From positions 1 to 60,794 of the forward strand of contig JAOASB010000033.1 in NCBI GenBank assembly GCA_025210375.1: a stretch of DNA of 60,794 bases. Direction: 5' to 3'. Shown in pieces: positions 1 to 8,660 of this stretch; positions within the stretch are counted from its first letter, which is position 1, and each line of letters begins with the position of its first letter. Below the pieces are notes generated by a model. The model had not been told where the DNA came from. It worked only from the letters and a program-made list of their open reading frames with translations, and did no database searches. The stretch comes from Maledivibacter sp. Lineage in GTDB: Bacteria; Bacillota; Clostridia; Peptostreptococcales; Caminicellaceae. Position numbers and translations under genes: made by a program.

Positions 1-96
1 ACTTTCTTCGGTTTTTTATTAGCCAGGCACTTCCGATAAACGCCTCAAACTTTCTTCGGTTTTTTATTAGCCAGGCACTTCCGATAAACGCCTCAA
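1..96. repeat. Two tandem copies of a 48-bp unit
   Basis: Positions 1-48 and 49-96 are identical copies of a 48-bp sequence with no spacer between them. The array may continue beyond the left edge. The unit encodes nothing recognisable and lacks the repeat-spacer layout of CRISPR. From 97 to 340 there is no gene, only AT-rich DNA with two possible hairpins. Confidence 0.9.
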
Positions 97-167
97 CTTT
101 AATAAAATTGTATCATTTTTACATTTTTCTGTCAACATGAAATCATATGCAGTACCTTAATTTGGCT

Positions 168-205
168 AATAGACACTTATGAGGTGCCCTATTTTTATTT
201 TTCCT
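168..205 (+). terminator. Weak terminator-like hairpin
   Basis: AATAG and CAC on the left can pair with GTG and CTATT on the right with bulges, followed by a T-rich run. It could end a transcript entering from the left edge. The stem is short and imperfect, so this is a weak call. Confidence 0.25.
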
Positions 206-311
206 ATTTTTTTTCATTATATTCATAACATATATATACGGTGAATTAATACCATATGATTTTGAAATATGTAAAATCATTTCAAAACTTTGGTGAATAG
301 TTAACACACAT

Positions 312-332
312 CTGGGATAAGGATTATCCCAG
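312..332 (-). terminator. Perfect 9-bp hairpin after the HAD gene
   Basis: CTGGGATAA and TTATCCCAG flank a 3-nt loop and lie 8 nt beyond the stop codon of the minus-strand HAD phosphatase gene. There is no clear U-tract on either side. It is either a factor-dependent or mRNA-stabilising 3' hairpin, or a poor intrinsic terminator. Confidence 0.4.
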
Positions 333-340
333 TAACAAAT

Positions 341-1210
341 TTATGATATTTGCTCCTTTATTTGATTTTCTCCTCCATATACATCCTTAAGTATATACTT
401 AACTACACTATCCTCTTCATTTCTACCTATTATTTCCTTAGCATGTTTTTTTAGCTCAGCTTTAGCATTTTTCACAGCCACTGCTTTGTCTGCCATCTTA
501 AACATATGCACATCATTTACCTCATCGCCAAAAACAATTGTTTCATGATTATTTAAATCCATCGTGTTTCTTAAGGTTTGAATTGCCCTGGCCTTTGTAG
601 CTTTTTTGTCGTGTATTGATAACCAATACCAACCGGGAGAATATTTGTTTTCCATGATGTGGATTTCAAGTGCATGAGCATACCTATATTTCAATTCCTT
701 TTCTAGCTCTATTAGTTTTTCTTTCTTGTTAATAATGGTAAAGCATACTATATGTTCCTTTACTATCTTTCTAAAATCATTTACCCGACGTAATCTTTTG
801 TCATTCATCCTTATTCTGTCATTTAAATACCACTCCATACCATAATTATTTGTTTCCCTATAGTATAGATTGTTTTTTTCTCCATCAAATGTTGATACAT
901 ATGGAATACCATTATACTTATCCATTAAAGTTAAAAGATCGAAGCATAACTCACTATGGATATCATTAATTATTAGATGCTCTCCCGTATTAAAATCTGA
1001 GATATATGCCCCGTTAAATTCTATTACCGGCAGTTTAAAAGGTAGTCCTTTAAGTATCCTTTGTATAGAATAAATACTTCTAGCACTTGCTATGGTAAAG
1101 TTTATTCCCCTATTAATAATTTCTATTAAATTCTTTCTTGAATACTCCGAAAGGGTTGCATCATTTCTAAGTAATGTACCATCCAAATCACTAATATATA
1201 TCTTACCCAT
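341..1210 (-). CDS. Cof-type HAD-superfamily phosphatase
   Basis: Predicted cytosolic HAD hydrolase of the Cof/YwpJ group (C2-capped), which dephosphorylates sugar phosphates or similar small phosphoesters; the substrate cannot be read from sequence. Motif I is DLDGTLL near the N-terminus, the TIASARS stretch resembles motif II, and GDEVNDVHMFKMA near the C-terminus is the DxxND-type motif IV that binds Mg2+. The start is placed at the internal Met of MGKIYISDLDG because GGGGG lies 5 nt upstream. The longer in-frame version would begin inside a repeat (1231-1489), which adds a spurious MQFALLI-type leader. The resulting 289 aa is normal for the family. It is a single gene, divergent from the MFS transporter. 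Confidence 0.85.
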   Translation of the reverse strand: MGKIYISDLDGTLLRNDATLSEYSRKNLIEIINRGINFTIASARSIYSIQRILKGLPFKLPVIEFNGAYISDFNTGEHLIINDIHSELCFDLLTLMDKYNGIPYVSTFDGEKNNLYYRETNNYGMEWYLNDRIRMNDKRLRRVNDFRKIVKEHIVCFTIINKKEKLIELEKELKYRYAHALEIHIMENKYSPGWYWLSIHDKKATKARAIQTLRNTMDLNNHETIVFGDEVNDVHMFKMADKAVAVKNAKAELKKHAKEIIGRNEEDSVVKYILKDVYGGENQIKEQIS

Positions 1211-1230
1211 TTCAGCCCCCAATATTAATA

Positions 1231-1489
1231 GAGCAAATTGCATAATTACTTTCTATAAAAATCATCTAATATATAGATTTCCCAAAGTTAAACTTAATTT
1301 ATACATCTCAAAATATCCGATGCTTCTAGGGATTTTTGATGTGTATAAATTAACTGTTTAACTGGAATATCTATAGGATTTTAAAATCCCAATAGCTATA
1401 CCATCAAATATACTTATCTCTTAAGCAATTAAATCAAGGATGATATTCCCATATTAGACTTAGCCAAGTAAGCGTTATGCAATTTCCTC
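1231..1489. repeat. MITE-like element with 15-bp terminal inverted repeats
   Basis: The left end reads GAGCAAATTGCATAA and the right end, reverse complemented, reads GAGGAAATTGCATAA (14 of 15 match). The element fills most of the gap between the HAD and MFS genes and encloses the long palindrome at 1272-1375. The same termini bound a 62-bp element at 15109-15170. No transposase is encoded, so it would need to be moved in trans. Confidence 0.6.
1272..1375. repeat. Long imperfect palindrome, family copy 1
   Basis: About 50 bp on each side are nearly complementary: TTAATTTATACATCTC on the left, GATGTGTATAAATTAA on the right, with further pairing out to ATAGAT/ATCTAT. Related copies are at 49220-49322 and 60225-60330. 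The two arms would fold into a long hairpin if transcribed. Confidence 0.75.
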
Positions 1490-1564
1490 AATAAATTATA
1501 TGATTGTATTTTATTATAACATAATATATTATTACAGATGAGTGGGTAGTCAATAAGAAAGGAA

Positions 1565-2767
1565 ATGAAAAAAATGGTATCTAATACAAGACACTTTAAA
1601 ATATTGTATTTCTTTTTCTATTTTACAATTGCAATATTTTCTGGATTTACAATCGCTTATCTAAATGGCTTAGGTTTTAGTGCTACACAGGTGGGCTTCT
1701 TCATGTCGCTGTTATACTTTTTTGGTTTTCTAGGGCAATTCATAACTGGGTATATATGTGACCTTAAAAATACAATAAAGAAGGTATATTTTTTATGGAT
1801 GATTTTCTTAACTGTCTTGATTTTTTTCTTTTTTAAGCTCCATGTGCCCGTTAAGCAAGCAATCTTTATCTCAATGATAGGATTTTTCCAATCTTCGATT
1901 ATGGCTTTGTTAGATAGTTGGGTTCTTGAAAGCAATGATAGTATTAAGAATGACTTCGGCCCAATACGAGCCTTTGGATCTATTGGCTGGGGTATTTCCA
2001 CATTACTGATTGGCAAAATAATAGACAAATTTGGTTGGGATATAGTAGGAATTTTATATATTGTATTTGCATCAATTGTTTTGATAATAACATATAATAC
2101 AAAGGATGCCAAGGAAACAAAACAGGAAAAGGAACAAGTTGATTCTGATTTAGGAATTGCTACATTAAAAAAACTGTTTAAAAATAAACCCTATGTACAA
2201 TTAATTACAATCTTTTTTCTACTATATATATCATTTCATTGCGTTGCAATGTTTTCTGTGATTTTAATAGAAAATTTCGGAGGCAACAAATCCGACATCG
2301 GTCTTTTTTTACTTGTAGCTGCCTTTAGTGAGGTTCCCATACTTTTAAACGCTAAAGGGCTAATGAAGAGATTCAATTTACCTGTGTTATTAGTTATATC
2401 TTCAGCATTCTTTCTTATAAGGACATTGTTAACCGCCTTTAGCAATAGTGTGTTTTCAATAATACTATTATCAACTCTACAAATGCCCTCATTTAGTATT
2501 TTTGTTTTTATAGCTAAATATTTAATAGATGAAGTGAGTCCCCATAGCTTAAAGACCTCATCCCAGACCATAGCCATGGCTGTATCGGGAGGCTTGAGCG
2601 GAATAATATCCTTAAACACTTCAGGCTATTTGGCCGATAGGCTTGGTATTCAGAAGCTGTTATTTATAATAACTGGATTATGTGCAATAGCACTGATCCT
2701 AAGTATTAAATATCTTTTAAGCTACTCCCTATATACCAAGAAAATAAATGGGATTGAAAGTAAATAG
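1565..2767 (+). CDS. MFS transporter (MFS_1_like/LacY-related group)
   Basis: Integral membrane transporter of about 400 aa with some 12 hydrophobic segments and a charged central loop around residues 180-200 (KETKQEKEQ), typical of the two six-helix halves of the major facilitator superfamily. The stretch FGPIRAFGSIGWG in helix 4-5 resembles the signature of the nucleoside/sugar:proton symporter and phenylpropionate-transporter group. The substrate is unknown. Two starts are possible: the first ATG has GGA only 2 nt upstream, while the ATG at 1574 (MVSNTRH) has AAAGGA 10 nt upstream and may be the real one. It is a lone gene convergent with the MtnX-like phosphatase gene. Confidence 0.8.
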   Translation: MKKMVSNTRHFKILYFFFYFTIAIFSGFTIAYLNGLGFSATQVGFFMSLLYFFGFLGQFITGYICDLKNTIKKVYFLWMIFLTVLIFFFFKLHVPVKQAIFISMIGFFQSSIMALLDSWVLESNDSIKNDFGPIRAFGSIGWGISTLLIGKIIDKFGWDIVGILYIVFASIVLIITYNTKDAKETKQEKEQVDSDLGIATLKKLFKNKPYVQLITIFFLLYISFHCVAMFSVILIENFGGNKSDIGLFLLVAAFSEVPILLNAKGLMKRFNLPVLLVISSAFFLIRTLLTAFSNSVFSIILLSTLQMPSFSIFVFIAKYLIDEVSPHSLKTSSQTIAMAVSGGLSGIISLNTSGYLADRLGIQKLLFIITGLCAIALILSIKYLLSYSLYTKKINGIESK

Positions 2768-2774
2768 ATAGGGT

Positions 2775-2810
2775 AAACCCTCAGAGGTTTTATAGTCCCT
2801 CCGAGGGTTT
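2775..2810. terminator. Shared terminator hairpin between convergent genes
   Basis: AAACCCTC-A-GAGG pairs with CCTC-C-GAGGGTTT around a 10-nt loop. It follows the MFS stop codon and overlaps the last codons and stop of the opposing phosphatase gene. T-tracts are short, so strength is uncertain. Confidence 0.5.
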
Positions 2811-3446
2811 ATTGTGGTTTAAATAATTTATCACATCTTTAAAGCTTTCATATTTTATATATTTTATTCCCTTTTCATCACAATACTTGGCTAAGTAGCT
2901 TTTAGCAAATAATACATCGGCATTTGCGGCCACACACCTGTCAGAATATCCATCCCCTACATATATAATCTCATCCGAATTCTTCTTCAGCCTATTGTAG
3001 ATTTCTGTTTTACATGTTCCGCATTTCCCACAGTTTTTAGATTCATGGGGAAACTGTAAATTGTAATTTCCTTCATCATCAAAGAAAAAGTTATTGCTAT
3101 AAATCTCTATATCCTTTATGCCATTTTTGTTTAATACCGTATTGATATTAAAATCAAATCCGTCACTAACTATGTATATGCCATAAGCATTTTCCCTACA
3201 AAGTTCAATGAACCGAGAAAAATAATCATCGATTTCAATGGTCTCAAGGAAGCTTTTAAGTCTAACCTCATTAAAATCCATTAATCCGAAAAGTATGTTA
3301 CAGCAATCTTGAGTTGATAATTCCCCCTTAGCCCATTCTTCATCAAGACTTCGCCAATCTCGGGTCGCAAATTCGTTGGTTACAGCTACACATGTATCCC
3401 TCTTAGTAATTGTTCCATCAAAGTCAACCATAATAGTCCTTTTCAT
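2790..3446 (-). CDS. MtnX-like HAD-IB phosphatase
   Basis: 218-aa HAD phosphatase resembling the MtnX/phosphoserine-phosphatase-like group. Motif I is DFDGTIT (residues 8-14), the SDGFDFNI region supplies motif II, and GDGYSDRCVA supplies motif IV. A central CGKCGTCK cluster is typical of MtnX relatives and may bind metal. MtnX dephosphorylates a methionine-salvage intermediate, but no other salvage genes are nearby, so the in vivo substrate is uncertain. Its 3' end overlaps the terminator stem at 2775-2810. The 138-bp gap upstream contains imperfect short repeats (GTTACAAGTTAC type) and no gene. Confidence 0.75.
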   Translation of the reverse strand: MKRTIMVDFDGTITKRDTCVAVTNEFATRDWRSLDEEWAKGELSTQDCCNILFGLMDFNEVRLKSFLETIEIDDYFSRFIELCRENAYGIYIVSDGFDFNINTVLNKNGIKDIEIYSNNFFFDDEGNYNLQFPHESKNCGKCGTCKTEIYNRLKKNSDEIIYVGDGYSDRCVAANADVLFAKSYLAKYCDEKGIKYIKYESFKDVINYLNHNKPSEGL

Positions 3447-3584
3447 TTGTGCATCTCCTTTATCGGTTACAAGTTACATGTTCCAAGTTGTAGGTTTTGG
3501 GTCATTATTAGAGGAAAAAAATAAGTAAAACTAACACTAAAAACTATAGCTTTACCTAATATATTAAATCTACAACTTATCCAT

Positions 3585-5030
3585 CTATATTAAACATTCC
3601 TCTATATACGTCAGTATCCTTTCCTTTTCCAATGGAATTTTCCCAAAGAATATGGCTTTTTTAACTGAATCTATGAGTTCACCAATAATTGTTTTATCTT
3701 CTATCTCAAAATTTTTTAATATATCATTTCCATTTATGGTACTCGATATATCTTCAAGCTTTCTAAACCTTGTCAAATAATTATTAGCAAGATATTCTGC
3801 ATGCACCTTATACATACCCATTTCTTCATGGGGCTTTAAAAGCTGTCTTGTGGATATAATATCCGCAAGGCCTATTAGTATAATATCCAATGTACTTTCT
3901 CCAAAGTTTTTAAATAAATCATATAAGGCTCTTCCACTTACATCGTTTGTTTTATAAAGTGTCAAGGGCCACATATGCTCCCTAACAATCTTGCACAAAA
4001 ACTTTTTCTCTATCCTTTTAAGCCTCAGTCTATCAGAAATATCCGCCATAATTTCTTCCCCAGCGATTTCATGTCCTTTGAACCTAACCCTACCCGTTTC
4101 ATCCACCCATCTAGCCTTTGGCTTTCCTATATCATGGAATAGGGCTGCAAGTTTTATAAGTTGAATTCTAGCATGTTCATTATCCATGATTTGACTTGTA
4201 TGCTTCTCATATGCCTTTCTAAGATGGTCTTCAAAGTAACCATCTGCATATATAATTTTCTCAATGGTTTTCATAGTGTGAAGGGAATGGGTCCAAGAAT
4301 CTACCACGTGATATTTACATCTACCTACATTTTTCATTGGCTCAATTTCAGGAAATATCTTACCCAGTAAAGTAAGGTGCTTATCCATAAAATTAAAGTA
4401 GTAGTATGACCTTTTGAAAGCCAATATTTTGAAAAGCTCATTTCCTATTCTTTCACCTGAAACTTCTTTTATTCTATAGCTATTCCTTTTTATAAGTTCA
4501 AGAGTGTTGTCGGACATATCAAAATTTAATTCTGCCATAAGCCTAACTGCACCTATAAGTCTTACTGGATCTTCAAGATAAACATTTTCATCTACTTCTT
4601 TAATAATCCGATTTTTTATATCCTTTAATCCTCCATAGGGATCGATCACATCACCAAAATCTGCTTTTTCATCTTTAACCTCAATGGCCATAGCATTTAT
4701 CGTAAAATCTCTTTTAGATAAATCTTCATATATATCCTTCCCATTCATAGTACAAAAGTCTATCACTGTTCCTTTATTGTCATCATTATCTAGTACTACT
4801 CTTACTCTCCCATTTTCTTTATCTAAGCTTATACATCTCCCATTATTTCTATGGGCTAGTTCATGAGCTAAGCCGTATATCTCTTCTAAAGTTACTATAT
4901 CAAAATCTACAATTTCTTTTTTAGTAAGATAATCTCTAACAGCATTTCCCACTATATATATTTTCTTCTGGGTTAACTTACTTATCTCTTTAATATATTC
5001 GTTAGTGAAAACCAATTTATTCACTCCCAA
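3585..5030 (-). CDS. CCA-adding tRNA nucleotidyltransferase with HD domain
   Basis: Class II nucleotidyltransferase (481 aa) that builds or repairs the 3'-CCA end of tRNAs. The N-terminal catalytic head has VGNAVRDYL followed by the DxD-type metal site in DFDIV, then RDFTINAMA. The neck has the nucleotide-selecting EDPVRLIGAVR helix. The second half carries an HD phosphohydrolase domain with LFHDIGKP and a later His (VREHMWP), as in Clostridia and E. coli enzymes. The usual GG before VRD is GN here, a mild change. Specialised A-adding or CC-adding activity cannot be excluded, as some bacteria split the job. It is a single gene. Confidence 0.85.
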   Translation of the reverse strand: MGVNKLVFTNEYIKEISKLTQKKIYIVGNAVRDYLTKKEIVDFDIVTLEEIYGLAHELAHRNNGRCISLDKENGRVRVVLDNDDNKGTVIDFCTMNGKDIYEDLSKRDFTINAMAIEVKDEKADFGDVIDPYGGLKDIKNRIIKEVDENVYLEDPVRLIGAVRLMAELNFDMSDNTLELIKRNSYRIKEVSGERIGNELFKILAFKRSYYYFNFMDKHLTLLGKIFPEIEPMKNVGRCKYHVVDSWTHSLHTMKTIEKIIYADGYFEDHLRKAYEKHTSQIMDNEHARIQLIKLAALFHDIGKPKARWVDETGRVRFKGHEIAGEEIMADISDRLRLKRIEKKFLCKIVREHMWPLTLYKTNDVSGRALYDLFKNFGESTLDIILIGLADIISTRQLLKPHEEMGMYKVHAEYLANNYLTRFRKLEDISSTINGNDILKNFEIEDKTIIGELIDSVKKAIFFGKIPLEKERILTYIEECLI

Positions 5031-5349
5031 TCATTTATAGATAATGAACCTGGAATTGTAGATAGAATTGAGAAAAGCAACTATAAGAGTTCCTATTAGA
5101 CAAAGTATATATTCCCATAATTTACTTGGTAAATTTGTATTTTATCCAATTTATTAACCCTCAAGGTCGCTTATCTTTAACTTTATTTAATCTTAAACCT
5201 TTTAAATAATCATGTCAATGTCACTAAAATATAGATACATATATCACTTATCCATTGATTTATCTCTTTTCTATTTGAATCAAACTATAGGGATTTATTT
5301 ATTGGGAAATTTTTCTTAGATTTTTTTTAAAATAAATTGGTTTTTTAGG

Positions 5350-5378
5350 TTGACTTTTATTGGTAGTTCTGGTATTAT
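5350..5378 (+). promoter_or_regulatory. Sigma-A promoter of abrB
   Basis: TTGACT and TATTAT are separated by exactly 17 bp, 48 bp upstream of the abrB start. The remaining gap from 5031 to 5349 is AT-rich and contains no gene that I can see. Confidence 0.75.
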
Positions 5379-5425
5379 TTAAAGTGAGAAATATGTCGAA
5401 AGATGTCTAAAGGAGGATTTTTTTG

Positions 5426-5671
5426 ATGAAATCTACAGGAATAGTTAGAAAGGTAGACGAGCTTGGAAGAATTGTTATACCTAAGGAACTAAGAAAAACT
5501 TTTAATATTGGTGAAAAAGATGCACTAGAAATTTTTGTCGATGGCCCACAGATCATTTTAAAGAAATATGAACCTGCATGTATATTCTGTGGACAAGCTA
5601 AGAACAACATCAATTACAAAGGTAAAAACATTTGTCCAGATTGCGTAGTAGAACTAAAGGAATCAAAATAG
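5426..5671 (+). CDS. abrB: AbrB-family transition-state regulator
   Basis: Small DNA-binding protein (81 aa). The N-terminal MKSTGIVRKVDELGRIVIPKELR stretch is the swapped-hairpin AbrB fold; it dimerises and represses post-exponential genes in Bacillus and Clostridia. The C-terminus has two Cys pairs (CIFC and CPDC) that look like a zinc ribbon, common in clostridial AbrB. The ATG at 5426 is chosen over the in-frame TTG one codon earlier because AGGAGG is 9 nt upstream. In Bacillus abrB likewise lies beside rsmI. Its own promoter and 3' terminator make it monocistronic. It could influence the biosynthetic cluster downstream, but nothing in the sequence shows that directly. Confidence 0.92.
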   Translation: MKSTGIVRKVDELGRIVIPKELRKTFNIGEKDALEIFVDGPQIILKKYEPACIFCGQAKNNINYKGKNICPDCVVELKESK

Positions 5672-5697
5672 GCTAAAAAGTTATAAAAACCTATAAC

Positions 5698-5814
5698 CAT
5701 TTCAGACTGTTGACAAAAGCCCAATTTCTATGTTGCTTATTACTTCTAATGCTATCGAACTTGAACTTTTGTCAAAGCCTGATATATGGTTGACTTTTTC
5801 AGCAATCTGAAATG
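5698..5814. repeat. Nested inverted repeats in the abrB 3' region
   Basis: The outer arms CATTTCAGA and TCTGAAATG and the inner arms TTGACAAAAG and CTTTTGTCAA are perfect. The structure would form in the abrB 3' UTR just before the terminator. It resembles a decayed mobile element or a structured UTR. Confidence 0.55.
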
Positions 5815-5848
5815 CTTGTGGTAATCAATGCCCAAGCATTTTTTATTT
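5810..5848 (+). terminator. abrB intrinsic terminator
   Basis: AAATGCTTG and CAAGCATTT pair around a 14-nt loop and run into TTTATTTC. Confidence 0.65.
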
Positions 5849-5894
5849 CTATGCATTCCCTATAAGTTATAACCATTACAGTCAAAAGTTTAAT

Positions 5895-6101
5895 TTAACC
5901 TAAGCTCTCCATATCTAATTCTTCCAAATCCCAAAGTATCTTATCCAATTCTATATCAAATACCCTTGATACCACCTCAAGACTCTCTGTTTCAGCTGCT
6001 AAACAACCTTGACATGGAAGTCCATATGCTTTAAAAACCTGAAGAACCCTAGGGTCAGTAAATAATATCTGAGAAATTGTCATATCCTTATTATATCTCA
6101 T
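5895..6101 (-). CDS. DUF1858 hybrid-cluster-associated redox disulfide protein
   Basis: A 68-aa protein matching the small DUF1858 family, with the hallmark MTISQIL start, PRVLQVFKAYGLPCQGC and a following short helix pair. The CxxC-type pair (C31, C34) is the presumed disulfide or metal site. Family members accompany hybrid-cluster proteins or ScdA-type repair proteins; the exact role is unknown. It lies beyond rsmI on the same strand, separated by about 156 bp, and may be its own unit. Confidence 0.75.
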   Translation of the reverse strand: MRYNKDMTISQILFTDPRVLQVFKAYGLPCQGCLAAETESLEVVSRVFDIELDKILWDLEELDMESLG

Positions 6102-6257
6102 CTATATATAACCAACATAAAAAATTTAAAATGTATTTTAAGGAAAATCATGAATATTTATGCATATTCGTAAAATACATTTCACTTGAAAAGCCGGTTA
6201 TTTTAATCCCCCCAATATCATATTATTCCATATAGGTTGTACATTTTCCTTTAATGT

Positions 6258-7100
6258 CTATATTTCAATACCATGCTTGTACACTTCCCTTTTTGGGATA
6301 TTCCTTTCCTTAGCTACTTGCTTGATTGCCTCTTTTTTAGCTAATCCTTTATCCATATATGATACTATATGATCCTCTATAGAAAGATTTTCAAAACTTC
6401 TATCCTTACGCCCCTCTATACTCCCACCTTCAACTAAAAGTACAAATTCTCCCTTTGGAGCATTTTCTTTAAAATGCTTTATTACATGGGAAATATTGCC
6501 TCTAATTATTTCCTCATACTTTTTAGTGAGTTCTCTGGCTATGGCCATATTTCTATTTTCTAGTATTTGTTCCATATCCTTCAATGTATCCATAAGCCTA
6601 TGGGGAGACTCATAAAAAATGAGGGTTCTATCATCGGTACTCAATATTTCCAGTCTTTCACGTCTCTTTTTCTTATTCCTATCTAAAAACCCCTCAAAGG
6701 CAAATTTAGCACTAGATAACCCAGATGCCACTAAAGCCGTTAGTACAGCATTTGCTCCAGGCAGCACCTCTACCTTTATTTCATTTTCAATGCAAAGTCT
6801 TATTAGGTCTTCACCTGGATCAGATATCCCCGGCATCCCAGCATCGCTAACTAATGCAATTTTATGACCTTCCTTTAATTTCTCAATAAGCTGGGGCCCT
6901 TTTTTAATCTTATTGTGTTCATGATAGCTTGTGAGGGGTTTACTGATTTCATAATGATTCAATAATTTGATAGTATGTCTAGTGTCTTCAGCGGCAATCA
7001 AATCAACAGTCTTTAAAGTATTTAAGACCCTTATGGTGATATCTTCTAGATTACCTATTGGAGTCGCACAAATATATAGTTTACCACGATGTATCTCCAT
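6258..7100 (-). CDS. rsmI: 16S rRNA (cytidine-1402-2'-O)-methyltransferase RsmI
   Basis: 280-aa tetrapyrrole-methylase-fold enzyme that methylates the ribose of C1402 in 16S rRNA using SAM. Visible family motifs are LYICATPIGNLEDIT at the N-terminus, AAEDTRHT, SDAGMPGISDPG and a later FYESPHR. Length is typical. The ATG at 7100 has a GGAGAAAAGGA-like ribosome site. It follows trmN6 by 38 bp on the same strand, as in the Bacillus yabB-yabC arrangement. Confidence 0.95.
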   Translation of the reverse strand: MEIHRGKLYICATPIGNLEDITIRVLNTLKTVDLIAAEDTRHTIKLLNHYEISKPLTSYHEHNKIKKGPQLIEKLKEGHKIALVSDAGMPGISDPGEDLIRLCIENEIKVEVLPGANAVLTALVASGLSSAKFAFEGFLDRNKKKRRERLEILSTDDRTLIFYESPHRLMDTLKDMEQILENRNMAIARELTKKYEEIIRGNISHVIKHFKENAPKGEFVLLVEGGSIEGRKDRSFENLSIEDHIVSYMDKGLAKKEAIKQVAKERNIPKREVYKHGIEI

Positions 7101-7138
7101 GTCCTTTTCTCCTTTACTTGTTCACTAGCTGCTTGCTA

Positions 7139-7894
7139 TTAGCTATCTATTCTTTCCTTTCCATATATATCATAGATTTCATCGGTATAGCTTCCATCTT
7201 CTTTATAGACATATAAGGGGTCTAAAAATTTCAGCTCCGGCTTTGCAGCCTTGATACATTTTAATAATAAAAGATTTGGTTTCTTATTTTTATTTGGATG
7301 TATAAATCTAAGCTTTTTGGGCTCAAGCTTATATGTTCTACATAAGCACATTATATCCGCTAATCTCTGGGGTCTATGAACTAAATAGAAATGCCCATTA
7401 TGCTTTAGTAGTCTGCTTGCTGTTTTAATAACATCCTCTAATGTACACTTTATTTCATGCCTTGATATGGCTTTTAAATCTTCGGGATTTTTTAGCCCAC
7501 CCCCTGAATTCATATATGGTGGATTAGATACAACTACATCAATAGAATTTACTTCTATTAAGCCCTCTATAATTTTAAGGTCTTCATTTATTATCTCTAT
7601 CCTTTTTTCTAGATTATTTAATTTTACACTTCTAGAGGCCATATTGGCAACTTCTTTTTGAATCTCTATGCCATAGATTTTTTTTGCATTACTTTTCCCG
7701 GCTATAATTATGGGCATAATTCCTGTACCTGTTCCTAAATCCACAACCTTGGCATCGCGTTTCACCTCACAAAAATTGCCTAGAAGTACTGCATCTACAC
7801 CAAAACAAAACCCTTTAGGGTTTTGTATAATTTTAAGACCTTTACATTGAAGATCATCTATTCTTTCATTTTCCCTTAATAAAGCTTCATCCAT
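7139..7894 (-). CDS. trmN6: tRNA1(Val) (adenine-37-N6)-methyltransferase-like protein (COG4123)
   Basis: SAM-dependent methyltransferase of the TrmN6/YabB family. VVDLGTGTGIMPIII is the SAM-binding motif I and VVSNPPYM is the NPPY catalytic motif of N6-adenine methylases. The start is placed at ATG 7894 (MDEALLRENERID) because GGAGAGA lies 6 nt upstream; the longer frame would need TTG with no ribosome site. The 251-aa length fits the family. It precedes rsmI in the same direction. The upstream gap carries short AACTTAGA-type repeats. Confidence 0.85.
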   Translation of the reverse strand: MDEALLRENERIDDLQCKGLKIIQNPKGFCFGVDAVLLGNFCEVKRDAKVVDLGTGTGIMPIIIAGKSNAKKIYGIEIQKEVANMASRSVKLNNLEKRIEIINEDLKIIEGLIEVNSIDVVVSNPPYMNSGGGLKNPEDLKAISRHEIKCTLEDVIKTASRLLKHNGHFYLVHRPQRLADIMCLCRTYKLEPKKLRFIHPNKNKKPNLLLLKCIKAAKPELKFLDPLYVYKEDGSYTDEIYDIYGKERIDS

Positions 7895-8010
7895 TATTCT
7901 CTCTCCAATCAATTTTATCTCCAAGTTCTAAGTGACAAGCTTTAAGCATTTTTGAAAGCCCATCAAGAATGACAATAAAACTTAGAACTTAGAACTTTAA
8001 ACTTAGAACC

Positions 8011-8640
8011 TTATTTCATCCCTGCTTCTATCTGTTGCTTTATCATTTCTTCACTCATACTTCGCCTTACAAAATTTACAATAATGCCATCCCTATTGAT
8101 GATATAGGTGGTTGGGATAGCTGATATTCTATATTTTTCTGAAACACTACCATCCTTGTCATATAAAACAGGAAAGGTGTATTTATTTTCATTCAAAAAA
8201 TTATTAACACCCTCTATTCCATTTTTCTCGGAAGCCGTGATATTAACGGCTAGTATTACTACATCCTTATCTTTATATTCCTCGTATACTTTTTGCATAT
8301 GGGGCATTTCCATCTTACAGGGTCCACACCATGAAGCCCAAAAGTTTAAAAACACAACCTTACCCTTTAGGGATGATAGACTTATCTCATTTCCTTCCCT
8401 ATCAAGTAATAAAAAATCATATGCTTTATTTCCGACGAAAATCCCTTCTCTTATTTCTGCATCGTCCTTTGTTTCTCCTTCATCATTTTCATTTTTGCTT
8501 GTATTTTTTTCAATGTCTTTTTCCTCTTTATTTGTAGTTTCCGATTTGTCAGTTTGCTCATTGTCTTCTTTTACACATCCCGAAATTAAAGATACAGATA
8601 GCAGTAGAATTACTAATATGCTAAAAATTTTTTTCATCAT
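8011..8640 (-). CDS. TlpA/ResA-like thioredoxin lipoprotein
   Basis: 209-aa membrane-anchored thiol-disulfide oxidoreductase. A signal peptide ends in the lipobox LISGC, so Cys22 should be lipidated. An acidic, low-complexity linker (many E, D, K, N) follows to about residue 65, then an AhpC/TSA-type thioredoxin fold with WASWCGPCK as the active site and a cis-Pro loop (SAIPTTYI). It probably reduces extracytoplasmic disulfides. Two adjacent ATGs are possible; the second (8637) is better spaced from GAGGTGAT. It directly follows ccdA, which should supply its electrons. Confidence 0.9.
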   Translation of the reverse strand: MMKKIFSILVILLLSVSLISGCVKEDNEQTDKSETTNKEEKDIEKNTSKNENDEGETKDDAEIREGIFVGNKAYDFLLLDREGNEISLSSLKGKVVFLNFWASWCGPCKMEMPHMQKVYEEYKDKDVVILAVNITASEKNGIEGVNNFLNENKYTFPVLYDKDGSVSEKYRISAIPTTYIINRDGIIVNFVRRSMSEEMIKQQIEAGMK

Positions 8641-8660
8641 ATCACCTCATTCTAAATTAT

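Noticed and set aside
1..96. CRISPR array
   Set aside because: The two copies are directly adjacent and identical with no spacers, and no cas genes are present.
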